Shown: in pieces, positions 41,560 to 50,728 of the stretch | Layout: the number at the start of each line of letters is the position of its first letter | Position numbering within the stretch: the stretch's first letter is position 1 | NCBI RefSeq assembly: GCF_023701945.1 | Contig: NZ_JABAEF010000010.1 | Coordinates: 124,001-188,000 of the forward strand | Origin: Rhizobium sp. CG5 | GTDB taxonomy: Bacteria; Pseudomonadota; Alphaproteobacteria; Rhizobiales; Rhizobiaceae | Direction: 5' to 3' | Length of the DNA: 64,000 bases | The notes under the pieces: model-generated | What the model was told of the DNA's origin: nothing | What the model saw: the letters and a program-made list of their open reading frames with translations, nothing else | The model's database searches: none | Program-made: the position numbers and the translations under genes

Positions 41560-41622
41560 AAAAAACGCCTTTGGCAAAAGGCTTCTGCACAAATGCGAAA
41601 GGCTGGCATGGCGCCAGCCTTT
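41560..41622 (-). terminator. tandem terminator downstream of ialB
   Basis: Two hairpins in series on the minus strand: first AAAGGCTGGC/GCCAGCCTTT (41598-41622), then GCCTTT-TGCC-AAAGGC (41567-41582) followed by GTTTTTT. They separate ialB from rlmN. Confidence 0.85.
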
Positions 41623-41655
41623 CAAAATCGCGACGGGACGGTCCGTCTTCAAACC

Positions 41656-42159
41656 TTACTTGCAGGTCTCGATCTGCTTCAGGGCTGCCGAGATGCCGGC
41701 CAGCGAATAGGTGTAGGACGTGGGTGTGCCGCGCGCCGATGTTGCCCTTACGGTCATCGCCTTGCCCGACTTCATCGCCGCCACCAGCGCCGGCTCTTCC
41801 GCCGCGTTCTCCACCCAGGCAGCAGTCTCCTTGGTGAACATCACGAAAATCTTGCCGTCGATATCGACATTGACCTTCGAGGCATCCTTCAGGGTGTAGC
41901 CCATCATCGCCTGCGGCTCGTAGGAAATGTTCTGGCCGGGCCGCTGCGACACGATGAAGAAGATATCGCCATGGTTGACGGAGGGCGGCTCCTTGCCGGT
42001 CGGAACGGACAGCACGTAGCAGACCGTGCCGCTCGTCGCCTTGTAGGAGTAGGCACCCCAGGCCTTGAACTGCTCGATGCGTGTCGGGGACTGTGCCGAG
42101 GCCATGCCGGCACTTGCCAGCGTGAAGACGACTGCGGATGCGATACTTTTTACAAACAT
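41656..42159 (-). CDS. invasion-associated locus B (IalB) family protein
   Basis: A 167-residue periplasmic protein with signal peptide ending ASA-QS. It matches the IalB family (segments FKAWGAYSY, GTVCYVLSVP, DIFFIVSQRPGQNISYEPQ, and a final GISAALKQIETCK with the conserved C-terminal cysteine). IalB helps Bartonella enter erythrocytes, but the family is widespread in free-living alphaproteobacteria, where its role is unknown. CAGGAAAAC precedes the ATG. Confidence 0.88.
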   Translation of the reverse strand: MFVKSIASAVVFTLASAGMASAQSPTRIEQFKAWGAYSYKATSGTVCYVLSVPTGKEPPSVNHGDIFFIVSQRPGQNISYEPQAMMGYTLKDASKVNVDIDGKIFVMFTKETAAWVENAAEEPALVAAMKSGKAMTVRATSARGTPTSYTYSLAGISAALKQIETCK

Positions 42160-42220
42160 GTTTTCCTGCCGGTTGTTTTTCCGTCAATTGTCCCGGTCGA
42201 ACATGCCGGGCGTCCACCAT

Positions 42221-42238
42221 CAAACTTGATTCAGTTTG
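42221..42238. promoter_or_regulatory. inverted repeat upstream of ialB
   Basis: CAAACT-TGATTC-AGTTTG lies 62-79 nt upstream of the ialB start in an AT-rich part of the 294-nt gap (42160-42453). It could be an operator. No other gene or leader is seen in this gap; a 7-bp hairpin (42428-42450) follows the ykvA stop. Confidence 0.35.
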
Positions 42239-42453
42239 ACTTAATTTACGTTACCAAACCGTCAACATCGCGGCGGTTGGTAGCTTAGACCGCTTCATTT
42301 TTGGCCAACGTACCGGTTTTTCTACGGATTTTTTCAAGAAGTGCGAATGCCGGAAATCCGCCGGTATCGATGTGAAACACAAGGAATCGGGCGAGAATTG
42401 GGCTTGAGGCAGGATTTTACCGTGCAGGCCGCAAAGCCGGGCCTTGCGGCAGA

Positions 42454-42846
42454 TCAACTCTTCGTGGTTTCGGCCAGGTCTTCGTCGGCAAGCGCCCTGT
42501 CGGCGGCCAGATAGTGACGGTCTTTGATATTGCTGTTGATCAGGGCGATGGCAGTCGTCAGCACGGCGATATCGTCGGTAAAGCCGATAAAGGCCAGGAC
42601 ATCGGGAACCACGTCGATCGGCATGACGAAATAGCCAAGCGCCGCCAGCAGAACGCCACGCACCCGCAACGGGGTGTCGCGGTCGGTCGCGCAATAGAAG
42701 GCCGCAACGACATCGCGGCCCAGCGGCACCTGCCGGACAGCCTTCTTCAGGGTCGGCCAGAATTTGGCACGGACCGTCCGCTCCTGTTTTTCCTGGGTCG
42801 GTTCATCGCCCGGCAACAGGATCTCGCCTATCTTGATATCGTCCAT
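42454..42846 (-). CDS. YkvA (DUF1232) family protein
   Basis: A 130-residue protein with the DUF1232 core LRVRGVLLAALGYFVMPIDVVPDVLAFIGFTDDIAVL, a short hydrophobic hairpin with a conserved PxDxxPD motif. GAGG lies 8 nt before the ATG at 42846; an earlier in-frame start is unlikely. Membrane-associated; function unknown. It lies 50 nt after phhB on the same strand. Confidence 0.88.
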   Translation of the reverse strand: MDDIKIGEILLPGDEPTQEKQERTVRAKFWPTLKKAVRQVPLGRDVVAAFYCATDRDTPLRVRGVLLAALGYFVMPIDVVPDVLAFIGFTDDIAVLTTAIALINSNIKDRHYLAADRALADEDLAETTKS

Positions 42847-42896
42847 CGCCTCGTCCTCAACATTTGCAGTCGATATGGGGATCGGCCCGGGGAGTG

Positions 42897-43199
42897 TCAA
42901 TTGCGCCGCTGTGCGGCCTTGTCCATCAGGCGCGCCAGCTCGAAGTCAAGTTCCGTCAGCCCGTCCGCGCTGTGAGTTGTCAAAGTGATCTCAACCCGCC
43001 GATAGACATTCGACCATTCCGGATGATGATCCAGTTTCTCGGCAAACAGCGCGCATTCGGCCATGAAGCCGAACGCTTCGGCAAAATCCCGGAACTCGAA
43101 ATGGCGAACGATCGATAAGCCGTCTTCGGAACGCTCCCAGCCATCAAGGTTTCGCAGGGCATCGTCGATTGCCTTGCTGTCCAGCTTTGCATATTTCAT
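42897..43199 (-). CDS. phhB: pterin-4a-carbinolamine dehydratase
   Basis: A 100-residue dehydratase that regenerates tetrahydropterin, with the family motif [19 protein letters not shown] and the closing [13 protein letters not shown]. No phenylalanine hydroxylase gene is in the window, so it may serve another pterin enzyme or molybdopterin-like chemistry. The ATG at 43199 gives the family N-terminus; the frame is open far upstream into the divergent phosphatase gene. Confidence 0.93.
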   Translation of the reverse strand: MKYAKLDSKAIDDALRNLDGWERSEDGLSIVRHFEFRDFAEAFGFMAECALFAEKLDHHPEWSNVYRRVEITLTTHSADGLTELDFELARLMDKAAQRRN

Positions 43200-43247
43200 G
43201 AATCCGCCCTTGTTTTGCATTTGTCGTCTCGCTGCGGAGATACCGGC

Positions 43248-43751
43248 ATGAACACCCACCCCATCCTGTTCGTCTGCATGGGAAACATCTGCCGATCGCC
43301 GCTTGGCGAAGGTATCTTCAGGCACCTTGCCATCAACGCCGGGAAAGCCGATTTGTTTCCCTGCTCGTCGGCCGGAACGGGGAATTGGCATGCCGGCAAT
43401 AGGCCCGACAGCCGATCGGTCGCGGTGGCGGCACGCCATGGCATCGACATATCAGGGCAGCGCGCCCGCCAGATCGAACCCGCCGATTTCGACCGCTTTG
43501 CCCTGATCCTTGCCATGGACCACGACAATCTTGCCGGCATCCGGCGGGTGGCACCGGCCTCGGCGGCGAGCCGCATCGATCTCTTCAGCGCCTATGCGAC
43601 AGGCGCCGATGTCGACATACCGGATCCCTACTATGGTGGCCCCGATGGGTTCGAGACCGTCTACAGCATGGTTTTTTCCGGCTGCAGCTCCCTGCTCGCC
43701 AGGCTGACCGACGAGCGCTCGTGCAGCGGGAACACTTCCTCGGTCAGGTAG
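43248..43751 (+). CDS. low-molecular-weight protein-tyrosine phosphatase
   Basis: A 167-residue cytoplasmic phosphatase with the P-loop C10-MGNIC-R16 ([16 protein letters not shown]) and the general-acid Asp in DIPDPYYGG. Both are needed for catalysis and are intact. GGAG lies 8 nt before the ATG. The C-terminus runs about 15 residues past the usual end and overlaps the thpR tail by 91 bp on the opposite strand. Target phosphoproteins are unknown. Confidence 0.92.
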   Translation: MNTHPILFVCMGNICRSPLGEGIFRHLAINAGKADLFPCSSAGTGNWHAGNRPDSRSVAVAARHGIDISGQRARQIEPADFDRFALILAMDHDNLAGIRRVAPASAASRIDLFSAYATGADVDIPDPYYGGPDGFETVYSMVFSGCSSLLARLTDERSCSGNTSSVR

Positions 43752-44251
43752 GGCCCGCCGCCGACCGATTCCCGCGACGACAGCAGCACGAAGCGCGACA
43801 CGGAAAACAGCGAGGTCTGGAAATTGCCGCGGCCGGCAAGGTAATGCACGACATCGTCGACGCGCGCCGATTTCAGCCGCGCCAAAGTGACATGCGGCAT
43901 GAACTTGCGCGGATCCGGCGGCAGACCGATCCGCTGGCAGATGCGTTCGATCTCACCCTGCAGCGCGGACATTTCCGGCGTCGGGGTCACGCCGGCCCAG
44001 ATGGAATGCGGCTTCTTCGAACCGAAGGAACCGATGCCGTTGAGGCTCAGCTGGAATTCCGGACGATCGATCCGGTCCAGCCGATCGACGATCTCGTCGG
44101 CGGTACGACCGTCGACATCGCCGATGAAGCGCAGGGTGATGTGATAATTTTCCACGTCGATCCATCGGGCTCCGGGAAGCCCTCCGCGCAGCAATGAAAG
44201 GCTCATCGCCGCATTACGCGGAATTTCGAGGGCAGTGAATAATCTCGGCAT
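43661..44251 (-). CDS. thpR: RNA 2',3'-cyclic phosphodiesterase
   Basis: A 196-residue 2H phosphoesterase with the two signature motifs HITLRF (about 37-42) and HVTLARL (about 119-125), as in ThpR, which opens 2',3'-cyclic phosphates. The C-terminus has a tail of about 20 residues beyond the normal end (after EEVFPLHE), which overlaps the convergent phosphatase gene. The start is a clear ATG. Confidence 0.94.
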   Translation of the reverse strand: MPRLFTALEIPRNAAMSLSLLRGGLPGARWIDVENYHITLRFIGDVDGRTADEIVDRLDRIDRPEFQLSLNGIGSFGSKKPHSIWAGVTPTPEMSALQGEIERICQRIGLPPDPRKFMPHVTLARLKSARVDDVVHYLAGRGNFQTSLFSVSRFVLLSSRESVGGGPYLTEEVFPLHERSSVSLASRELQPEKTML

Positions 44252-44362
44252 GGCGAGCTCCCCGAATCTTTTGCAGACGCTAACAGCGAATCATGCAATC
44301 GAAATTCACGCAAGCCCCAAGCTTTGGGAGTCATTTTTTAACGTTAAAACCGCAAAGCTTTG

Positions 44363-45016
44363 CTACTCGGTTTTGGCCGGAAGCGTGGCGATAAACTGCT
44401 CGATCTGCGGCAGCATCAGACCGGCCATCACACCAACGCCTTCAGCGTTCGGATGCATGCCGTCATCGAGCTTGAGGCCGGCCTCGGTGATCACGCCATC
44501 CAGGATAAACGGATAGAGCGGCAGCGTGTGCTTGTCGGCAAGCCTCTGATAAATCCCGTTAAACCGCTTCTGGTACTCGTCGCCCATATTGGGTGGCGCC
44601 AGCATGCCGACCAGCAGAATGCCGACCTTCTTCTCCTTCAGCCGCGTGATGATCGCCTCAAGGTTCTTCTCGGTTTCTTCCGGCGCAATGCCGCGCAGCG
44701 CATCGTTGGCGCCCAGTTCCAGGATCACCCCGTCGGTGCCGTCCGGTACCGACCAGTCGACCCTCGAAAGGCCGCCGGCGCTGGTATCCCCGGAGACGCC
44801 GGCATTGGTGACCACAACATTCAGGCCCTTTTCCTGCAATGATTTTTGCAGTTGCGCCGGCAGGGAGTCCTGGTCGGCCAGTTGATAGCCGGCCATCAGG
44901 CTGTCGCCGAGACCGACCAATTGTACTGCTTTGTCCTGCGCACCGGCGGAGGTCGCCATGGAGACTAAGGCCGCCATCATGACGCCGAATTGAAGGATCG
45001 CCGCTTTAAATCTCAT
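44363..45016 (-). CDS. periplasmic SGNH-type esterase (TesA-like arylesterase)
   Basis: A 217-residue hydrolase with a signal peptide ending AGA-QD. Block I GLGDSLMAGY holds the nucleophile at about S39, block III is LGANDALRG, and the Asp/His pair lies in DDGMHPNAEG. This is the pattern of TesA, a broad-specificity thioesterase/arylesterase/lysophospholipase. It is divergent from an ABC exporter of the YbbA-YbbP type, the same neighbourhood as E. coli tesA-ybbAP. Confidence 0.93.
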   Translation of the reverse strand: MRFKAAILQFGVMMAALVSMATSAGAQDKAVQLVGLGDSLMAGYQLADQDSLPAQLQKSLQEKGLNVVVTNAGVSGDTSAGGLSRVDWSVPDGTDGVILELGANDALRGIAPEETEKNLEAIITRLKEKKVGILLVGMLAPPNMGDEYQKRFNGIYQRLADKHTLPLYPFILDGVITEAGLKLDDGMHPNAEGVGVMAGLMLPQIEQFIATLPAKTE

Positions 45017-45100
45017 CTTACGTTCCCTAGATTGGTCCTGACAACGCCATGCCGGCAGGCCCGCCCATTTCCCGAAGACTGCAATATAGGACGGAATCTC

Positions 45101-45814
45101 GTGAGAAAAACCATCATCGAGCTAAAGGGTGCTGATCTGACGCTCGGGAATGCCGCGGCCACCGTCCATGTTCTCAAAGGAATCGACCTGACCATCGCCG
45201 AAGGCGAGGCGATCGGGATCGTCGGACCCTCCGGATCCGGCAAGTCGACATTGCTGATGGTGCTGGCCGGCCTGGAGCGGCTGGATACCGGCGAGATCCA
45301 TATCAACGGCACGGCCCTGCACAGGCTGGGCGAAGACAAGCTGGCCGAATTCCGCGGCCGCAATATCGGCATCGTCTTCCAGTCCTTCCATCTGATTGCC
45401 AACATGACGGCCCTGGAAAATGTCGCCGTGCCGCTGGAACTGGCCAATATCCGCAACCCGTTCGAGATCGCCCGCAAGGAACTGGTCGCCGTCGGCCTTG
45501 GCGAGCGGCTGAACCATTATCCCGGCCAGCTGTCGGGCGGCGAGCAGCAGCGCGTTGCCATCGCCCGGGCGCTCGCCCCCAATCCCACCGTGCTGATTGC
45601 CGATGAGCCGACCGGCAACCTCGACGGCGCGACCGGCCGCCAGATCGCCGACCTGCTGTTTGCCAAGCAGGCCGAACGCCAGACCACGCTGATCCTCGTC
45701 ACCCATGATCCGGCGCTAGCGGCGCGCTGCTCGCGCCAGGTCCGCGTCAATTCCGGCCGGTTGGAAAAAGACGACACGGCACCAGCCGTCCCCGGCGAGA
45801 CGGTCCTCGCATGA
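45101..45814 (+). CDS. ABC transporter ATP-binding protein (YbbA type)
   Basis: A 237-residue ATPase with Walker A GPSGSGKST, signature LSGGEQQRVAIARAL, and Walker B VLIADEPTGNLD. The start is GTG at 45101 after GGACGGAA; upstream ATG codons would run into tesA. It overlaps the permease by 4 nt (ATGA). The MacB/LolD-like sequence and the large partner suggest extraction or export of lipids or lipoproteins across the inner membrane. TesA on the other strand may process the exported molecules. Confidence 0.95.
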   Translation: MRKTIIELKGADLTLGNAAATVHVLKGIDLTIAEGEAIGIVGPSGSGKSTLLMVLAGLERLDTGEIHINGTALHRLGEDKLAEFRGRNIGIVFQSFHLIANMTALENVAVPLELANIRNPFEIARKELVAVGLGERLNHYPGQLSGGEQQRVAIARALAPNPTVLIADEPTGNLDGATGRQIADLLFAKQAERQTTLILVTHDPALAARCSRQVRVNSGRLEKDDTAPAVPGETVLA

Positions 45815-48357
45815 GCGCCTTCCTGCCGCGCCTCAAGGTCGCCTTCCAGCTGGCGCTGCGCGAAATGCGCGGCGGGTTGAAGGGTTTCTATATCTTCCTT
45901 GCCTGCATCGCGCTGGGCACCGGCGCCATCGCCGCCGTCAATTCGGTCTCGACTTCGATCACCCGGTCGATCGCGACGCAGGGCCAGTCCTTGCTGGCCG
46001 GCGACATCCGCTTCGAGCTGAACAATCGCGAGGCGACATCTCAGGAGCGGCAATTCCTCGACGCTCTCGGCACGGTCTCCGTCTCGACCAATCTGCGCTC
46101 CATGGCGCGGCTGCCGGACGGGTCCGACCAGTCGCTGGTCGAGATTAAGGCTGTCGACGATGTCTATCCCCTCTACGGCACGCTGAAAACCGAGCCGCAG
46201 CAGCCGCTGGCCGGTCTTCTGACGAAACAGGGTGATGCCTATGGTGCCGTGGTCGCGCCCCTGCTGATCGATCGGATGGGCCTATCCATTGGTGACGAGA
46301 TGCTGGTCGGCAATGCCCGCATCAGGATCACCGGCACGATCGTTTCGGAACCCGACGCCATTTCCGAAGGCTTCGGCTTTGCACCCCGCCTTCTGACCAG
46401 CCGCGACGCTTTGCAGGCCTCGGGCCTGATCCAGACCGGCAGCCTCGTCGAGCAGGTCTACAAGATCCGCCTGACGCCGCCAGCCAGGGATTTCGAGGCG
46501 ATCCGCGCCGACGCCACGAAAACCGTGCCCAATGCCGGCTGGTCGATCCGCACCAGCGACCGGGCCGCACCATCGCTGACCGAAAACGTCGTGCGTTTCT
46601 CGCAATTCCTGACCCTGGTCGGCTTGACTGCCCTGATCGTCGGCGGCGTCGGCGTGGCCAATGCCGTGCGCGCCTTCCTCGATTCCAAACGCACCGTGAT
46701 TGCCACCCTCAAATGCTTAGGCGCCCCGGTCTCGGTGGTGGTCATGGTCTATTTCTTCCAGATTGCCATCATCGCTGTGATCGGCATCCTGCTCGGCCTG
46801 GTGATCGGCGCCATTGCCCCGATGATCGCCAGCTATTATCTGGCGCAATTCCTGCCGATTTCGGCCAGCCCCGCCCTCTATCCCGGCGCCCTGGCCCTGG
46901 CCGCGCTGTTCGGCGCGCTGACCGCCCTTGCCTTTGCCATCGTGCCGCTCGGCCATTCCCGCGAAGTACCAGCCACGGCGCTGTTTCGCGAAAACGGCTT
47001 CGAATCGCGCGGCCTGCCCTCCTGGCCCTATCTGCTGGCCACAGCCATCGCCATTCTGAGCCTGGCCGGCCTTGCGGTGTTTTCGGCCTATGATCGTCGC
47101 CTGGCGCTGATCTTCCTCGTCGCCATGGCCTCGGGCTTCGTCGTGCTGCGCCTGGTCGCGGTCGGGGTCGCTGCCCTTGCCCGCCGCAGCCCGCGCCTGC
47201 CTTCGGCGGCCTTAAGGCTTGCCATCGGCAATATCCATCGGCCCGGCGCCTTGACCCCCTCGGTCATCCTGTCGCTCGGCCTCGGCCTTGCCCTTCTGGT
47301 TACGCTAGCGCTGATCGACGGCAACCTGCGCCGCGAACTGATCGGCAACCTGCCGGAGCGGGCGCCCAACTTCTTCTTCGTCGACATCCAGCGCAACGAT
47401 CTCGACAGCTTCCGCTCCATCCTCAAGGACAAGGCGCCAAACGGCCAGATCGTTGAAGTGCCCATGCTGCGCGGCCGCATCCTTGCTTTCAATGGCACCG
47501 ATGTCGCCAAGATGGAGGTGCCGCCGGAAGGCCGCTGGGTGCTGCGCGGCGACCGCGGCATCACCTATAGCGAGACGATCCCGGAAAATGCCGCGGTCAC
47601 CCAAGGGGCGTGGTGGCCGGCCAACTATACCGGCGAGCCGCTCGTCTCGTTTTCCGAGCAGGAGGCGCTCGAACTCGGCTTGAAGATCGGCGACACCGTC
47701 ACCGTCAACGTGCTGGGGCGCAACATCACCGCGAAGATATCCAACTTCCGCAAGGTCGAGTGGGAATCCCTGTCGATCAATTTCGTGATGGTCTTCTCGC
47801 CGAACACCTTTGCCGGTGCACCCCATGCCTGGCTTGCCACCTTGACGGATGCAACGGCCACGCCCGAAACCGAGGCGATGATCCTGCGCACTGTCACCCA
47901 GAAGCACCCGACCATCACCAGCGTGCGGGTCAAGGATGCGCTCGATGTCGTCAACAGCCTCGTTGGCCAGCTGGCAACCGCGATCCGTGCCGCAGCGGCG
48001 ATCGCCCTGCTGTCGTCGGTCCTGGTCCTGGCCGGTGCGCTGGCCGCCGGTAACCGGGCCCGCACCCATGACGCCGTGGTGCTGAAGACGCTCGGCGCCA
48101 CCCGCGCCACGCTGATCCGCGCCTTCACCTACGAATATCTGCTGCTGGGCGTGGCGACCGCGATCTTCGCGCTGCTAGCCGGCGGCACGGCCGCATGGTT
48201 TGTGGTGACCCAGGTCATGAACCTGCCGTCCTCCTTCCTGCCGACCGTGGCGCTCTCGACGCTGGCCATTGCCATGATCACGACGATCGGCATCGGTCTG
48301 GCCGGCACCTGGCGCATTCTCGGCCAGAAGGCGGCACCTGTGCTTAGGGAACTCTAG
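45811..48357 (+). CDS. ABC transporter permease (FtsX-like, YbbP type)
   Basis: An 848-residue permease with about ten membrane segments in two FtsX-like halves separated by large periplasmic domains. Segments include SLLAGDIRFELNNREAT near the start, VLKTLGATRATLIRAF near the end, and many G/A-rich helices. It pairs with the ATPase just upstream in a YbbA-YbbP-type system that may move hydrophobic substrates. The function is inferred. Confidence 0.93.
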   Translation: MSAFLPRLKVAFQLALREMRGGLKGFYIFLACIALGTGAIAAVNSVSTSITRSIATQGQSLLAGDIRFELNNREATSQERQFLDALGTVSVSTNLRSMARLPDGSDQSLVEIKAVDDVYPLYGTLKTEPQQPLAGLLTKQGDAYGAVVAPLLIDRMGLSIGDEMLVGNARIRITGTIVSEPDAISEGFGFAPRLLTSRDALQASGLIQTGSLVEQVYKIRLTPPARDFEAIRADATKTVPNAGWSIRTSDRAAPSLTENVVRFSQFLTLVGLTALIVGGVGVANAVRAFLDSKRTVIATLKCLGAPVSVVVMVYFFQIAIIAVIGILLGLVIGAIAPMIASYYLAQFLPISASPALYPGALALAALFGALTALAFAIVPLGHSREVPATALFRENGFESRGLPSWPYLLATAIAILSLAGLAVFSAYDRRLALIFLVAMASGFVVLRLVAVGVAALARRSPRLPSAALRLAIGNIHRPGALTPSVILSLGLGLALLVTLALIDGNLRRELIGNLPERAPNFFFVDIQRNDLDSFRSILKDKAPNGQIVEVPMLRGRILAFNGTDVAKMEVPPEGRWVLRGDRGITYSETIPENAAVTQGAWWPANYTGEPLVSFSEQEALELGLKIGDTVTVNVLGRNITAKISNFRKVEWESLSINFVMVFSPNTFAGAPHAWLATLTDATATPETEAMILRTVTQKHPTITSVRVKDALDVVNSLVGQLATAIRAAAAIALLSSVLVLAGALAAGNRARTHDAVVLKTLGATRATLIRAFTYEYLLLGVATAIFALLAGGTAAWFVVTQVMNLPSSFLPTVALSTLAIAMITTIGIGLAGTWRILGQKAAPVLREL

Positions 48358-48459
48358 GCGCCGTTGCACCTCCGAACAGCGATGAACTTGTCGTGAGCCG
48401 CAGGCCCGTGGGCGGCTCACGGCCGCGTCCGGCGCATTTCCAAGCCCTTGGGTCTTGTA

Positions 48460-48570
48460 CCGGCATCGATATCACCTCATATTGGAGATAGGCATGCTGG
48501 AGCTCCGCAGCGGCGCCTGGGAATGATGTCCCGACACCGTAAACAACTCGGAGCTTATAAAGAGGAAAAA
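48460..48570 (+). ncRNA. possible ybhL leader RNA (cis-regulatory)
   Basis: The 5' region of the Bax-inhibitor-1 gene contains GGAGATAGGCATGCTGGAGC (48484 onward) and GGGAATGATGTCCC, both able to pair locally. The ybhL RNA motif is a known structured leader in front of this gene family in alphaproteobacteria. I cannot confirm the match without the covariance model, so this is a candidate based on gene context and local pairing. Confidence 0.4.
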
Positions 48571-49314
48571 ATGTCTGATCTTCGTAACTACCAAGGCAGG
48601 ATGGCGCAGAACAATGCGCAGTCCGCGACGATGATTGATGAAGGCCTGCGCGCCTATATGCTCAAGGTTTACAACCTGATGGCATTGGGTCTGGTCATCA
48701 CCGGCATCGCATCCTATCTGTCGTTCCAGTTCGCGGTCGATAACGGCCAGCTGACGGCGTTCGGCCAGGCCATCTATGCCAGCCCGCTGAAATGGTTGGT
48801 CATTCTGGCGCCAGTCGGCATGGTCTTCTTCCTGAGTTTCCGCATCGAAAAGATGAGCGTGTCCGCAGCGCAGACGACCTTCTGGGTCTATGCGGCTCTG
48901 ATGGGCCTGTCGCTGTCGTCGATCTTCCTGATCTATACCGGCCAGAGCATCGTCCAGACCTTCTTCGTGACCGCTGCATCCTTCGGTGCCCTGTCGCTCT
49001 ACGGCTACACCACCAAGAAGAGCCTGTCGGCCATGGGTTCGTTCCTGATCATGGGTCTGTTCGGCCTGATCATCGCCTCGATCGTCAACATCTTCCTGGC
49101 CTCCTCGGCTCTGGAATTTGCGATCTCGGCGATCGGCGTGCTGATCTTTGCGGGCCTCACCGCCTACGACACCCAGCGCATCAAGGAATCTTACTTTGAA
49201 GCCGACAGCCAGGACGGCGCAAGCCGCAAGGCGATCATGGGCGCTCTGACGCTCTATCTCGACTTCATCAACCTGTTCCTGTTCATGCTGCGTTTCCTCG
49301 GAAACCGCGAATAG
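48571..49314 (+). CDS. Bax inhibitor-1/YccA (YbhL) family membrane protein
   Basis: A 247-residue protein with seven hydrophobic segments of the BI-1/TMBIM family (MALGLVITGIASYL, then VFFLSFRIEKMS and the final GALTLYLDFINLFLFMLRFLG). Related proteins are pH-dependent calcium leak channels or protect membrane proteases. AGAGGAAAAA precedes the ATG at 48571. It is followed by a strong terminator and forms a single-gene unit. Confidence 0.95.
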   Translation: MSDLRNYQGRMAQNNAQSATMIDEGLRAYMLKVYNLMALGLVITGIASYLSFQFAVDNGQLTAFGQAIYASPLKWLVILAPVGMVFFLSFRIEKMSVSAAQTTFWVYAALMGLSLSSIFLIYTGQSIVQTFFVTAASFGALSLYGYTTKKSLSAMGSFLIMGLFGLIIASIVNIFLASSALEFAISAIGVLIFAGLTAYDTQRIKESYFEADSQDGASRKAIMGALTLYLDFINLFLFMLRFLGNRE

Positions 49315-49336
49315 TCTGAACGGACAACAATTGAGA

Positions 49337-49361
49337 AAAGGCGGCTCCGGCCGCCTTTTTT
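49337..49361 (+). terminator. intrinsic terminator of BI-1 gene
   Basis: Stem AAAGGCGGC/GCCGCCTTT (49337-49358) with loop TCCG, followed by Ts to 49361. It lies 22 nt after the BI-1 stop. Confidence 0.93.
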
Positions 49362-49427
49362 GTGTCTTGAACTGAACAGGCCGATTGGTGATGATGAACA
49401 GTCTCTCCCTCGCTCGATGAGCCTTTC

Positions 49428-49985
49428 ATGACATTCATGCTTCGAAATGCCTGCGCGGCCGACATCCCGTCGATTGCCGAGATTTATCGCGATGCTGTCC
49501 TGACCGGGACGGCAAGCTACGAACTGGCACCGCCGAGCGAGGCTGACATGGCCGAGCGCCTTTCCGCCATCACCGGCCGCGGCTATCCCTACATTGCCGC
49601 CGAGGGGCCGGACGGGCGCCTGCTCGGCTATGCCTATGCCTCGGCCTTTCGCACCCGCCCGGCCTATCGCTGGCTTGTCGAGGATTCCATCTATATCGCA
49701 GAGAATGCCCGCGGCCTGGGGCTCGGCAAGGCCTTGCTGAGCGAACTGGTGGCCCGCTGCACGGCGCTCGGCTTTCGCCAGATGGTGGCCGTGATCGGCG
49801 GGGCCAGCGAGGCCTCCGTCGGTGTGCATCGGGCCTGCGGCTTCGAACTGTCCGGCACGCTGAAAGGCACCGGCTTCAAGCACGGGCGCTGGCTGGATAC
49901 CGTCCTGATGCAGCGCGCCCTCGGGCAGGGGCTCACCACGGATCCCGACGAAACGGCCTATCCCGGCACGCTCTATGAAGGGTGA
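49428..49985 (+). CDS. GNAT acetyltransferase, phosphinothricin-acetyltransferase-like
   Basis: A 185-residue acetyltransferase of the PAT/Bar group, with EIYRDAVLTGTASYEL at the start, acetyl-CoA motif NARGLGLGKALLSELVARC, and VIGGASEASVGVHRACGFELSGTL. These residues match the group that acetylates phosphinothricin and methionine sulfoximine, compounds that mimic glutamate. The start has a weak ribosome site; the ATG at 49437 is an alternative. Its natural substrate is not known. Confidence 0.88.
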   Translation: MTFMLRNACAADIPSIAEIYRDAVLTGTASYELAPPSEADMAERLSAITGRGYPYIAAEGPDGRLLGYAYASAFRTRPAYRWLVEDSIYIAENARGLGLGKALLSELVARCTALGFRQMVAVIGGASEASVGVHRACGFELSGTLKGTGFKHGRWLDTVLMQRALGQGLTTDPDETAYPGTLYEG

Positions 49986-49987
49986 GC

Positions 49988-50398
49988 CTATTCGACCAGC
50001 TTCAGCACCTTGTCGAAGACCTTCAGGACCTGGCGCAGGTCATGGCCGCGCTTCAGGATCATGCCGCTGGTATTGACGACGCTATAGGCGCCCTGCTTGG
50101 CGGCAAGCTTCGGGTTCTTTTCGATCCGGTAGAGCGGAAGTTCGCCGGAGCGCTTGAAAACCGAGAACACCGCTCTGTCCTTCAGGTGGTCGAGCGCATA
50201 GTCCCGCCACTCGCCCTCGCCGACCATGCGCCCGTAGACCCAGAGGATGGCGTCCAGTTCCTTGCGGTGGAAGGTGACCGGAAGGGGATCGAGACTTTGT
50301 CTGTATTCACCGATATCGACCACGGAAGCCGGCCGCTTATCGGGCCATTTGTCCGGCCGCGGCTGGGCGCCGCGCTGTAAATCCGGCTGATCGGTCAT
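49988..50398 (-). CDS. DUF2794 family protein
   Basis: A 136-residue cytoplasmic protein of the alphaproteobacterial DUF2794 family, with the core PVTFHRKELDAILWVYGRMVGEGEWRDY and the ending LRQVLKVFDKVLKLVE. GGGGAG lies 6 nt before the ATG at 50398. It is co-directional with nothing close and converges on the acetyltransferase with a 2-nt gap. Function unknown. Confidence 0.85.
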   Translation of the reverse strand: MTDQPDLQRGAQPRPDKWPDKRPASVVDIGEYRQSLDPLPVTFHRKELDAILWVYGRMVGEGEWRDYALDHLKDRAVFSVFKRSGELPLYRIEKNPKLAAKQGAYSVVNTSGMILKRGHDLRQVLKVFDKVLKLVE

Positions 50399-50728
50399 CT
50401 CTGCTCCCCGATGCTTCGTCATGACAGACAGATGACAGTGTGCCTCAGACGGCACAAAATGCAAGTCCGCACCATCGTTTTCACGGCTCATGCCAGCGGC
50501 GGCATGCCACTGCGGACAGGGTTCCAGCTTTTTACTGCCCGCCGTATTTCGGTCAAAACAGCGCCCCATTTGCGGGGGACATTGACCGCTCTTGGTTGGC
50601 GCCCCTGCGCCAAACGGTCCGGTCTGACGCATTGACCCCTTACCCCCAGCCCCCCAATGCCTTAGACCGGACCACCAAGAGCAATCCCACCATTACGGAT
50701 GGGATCCGGGCGGCGTCGGCCCTGAAGC

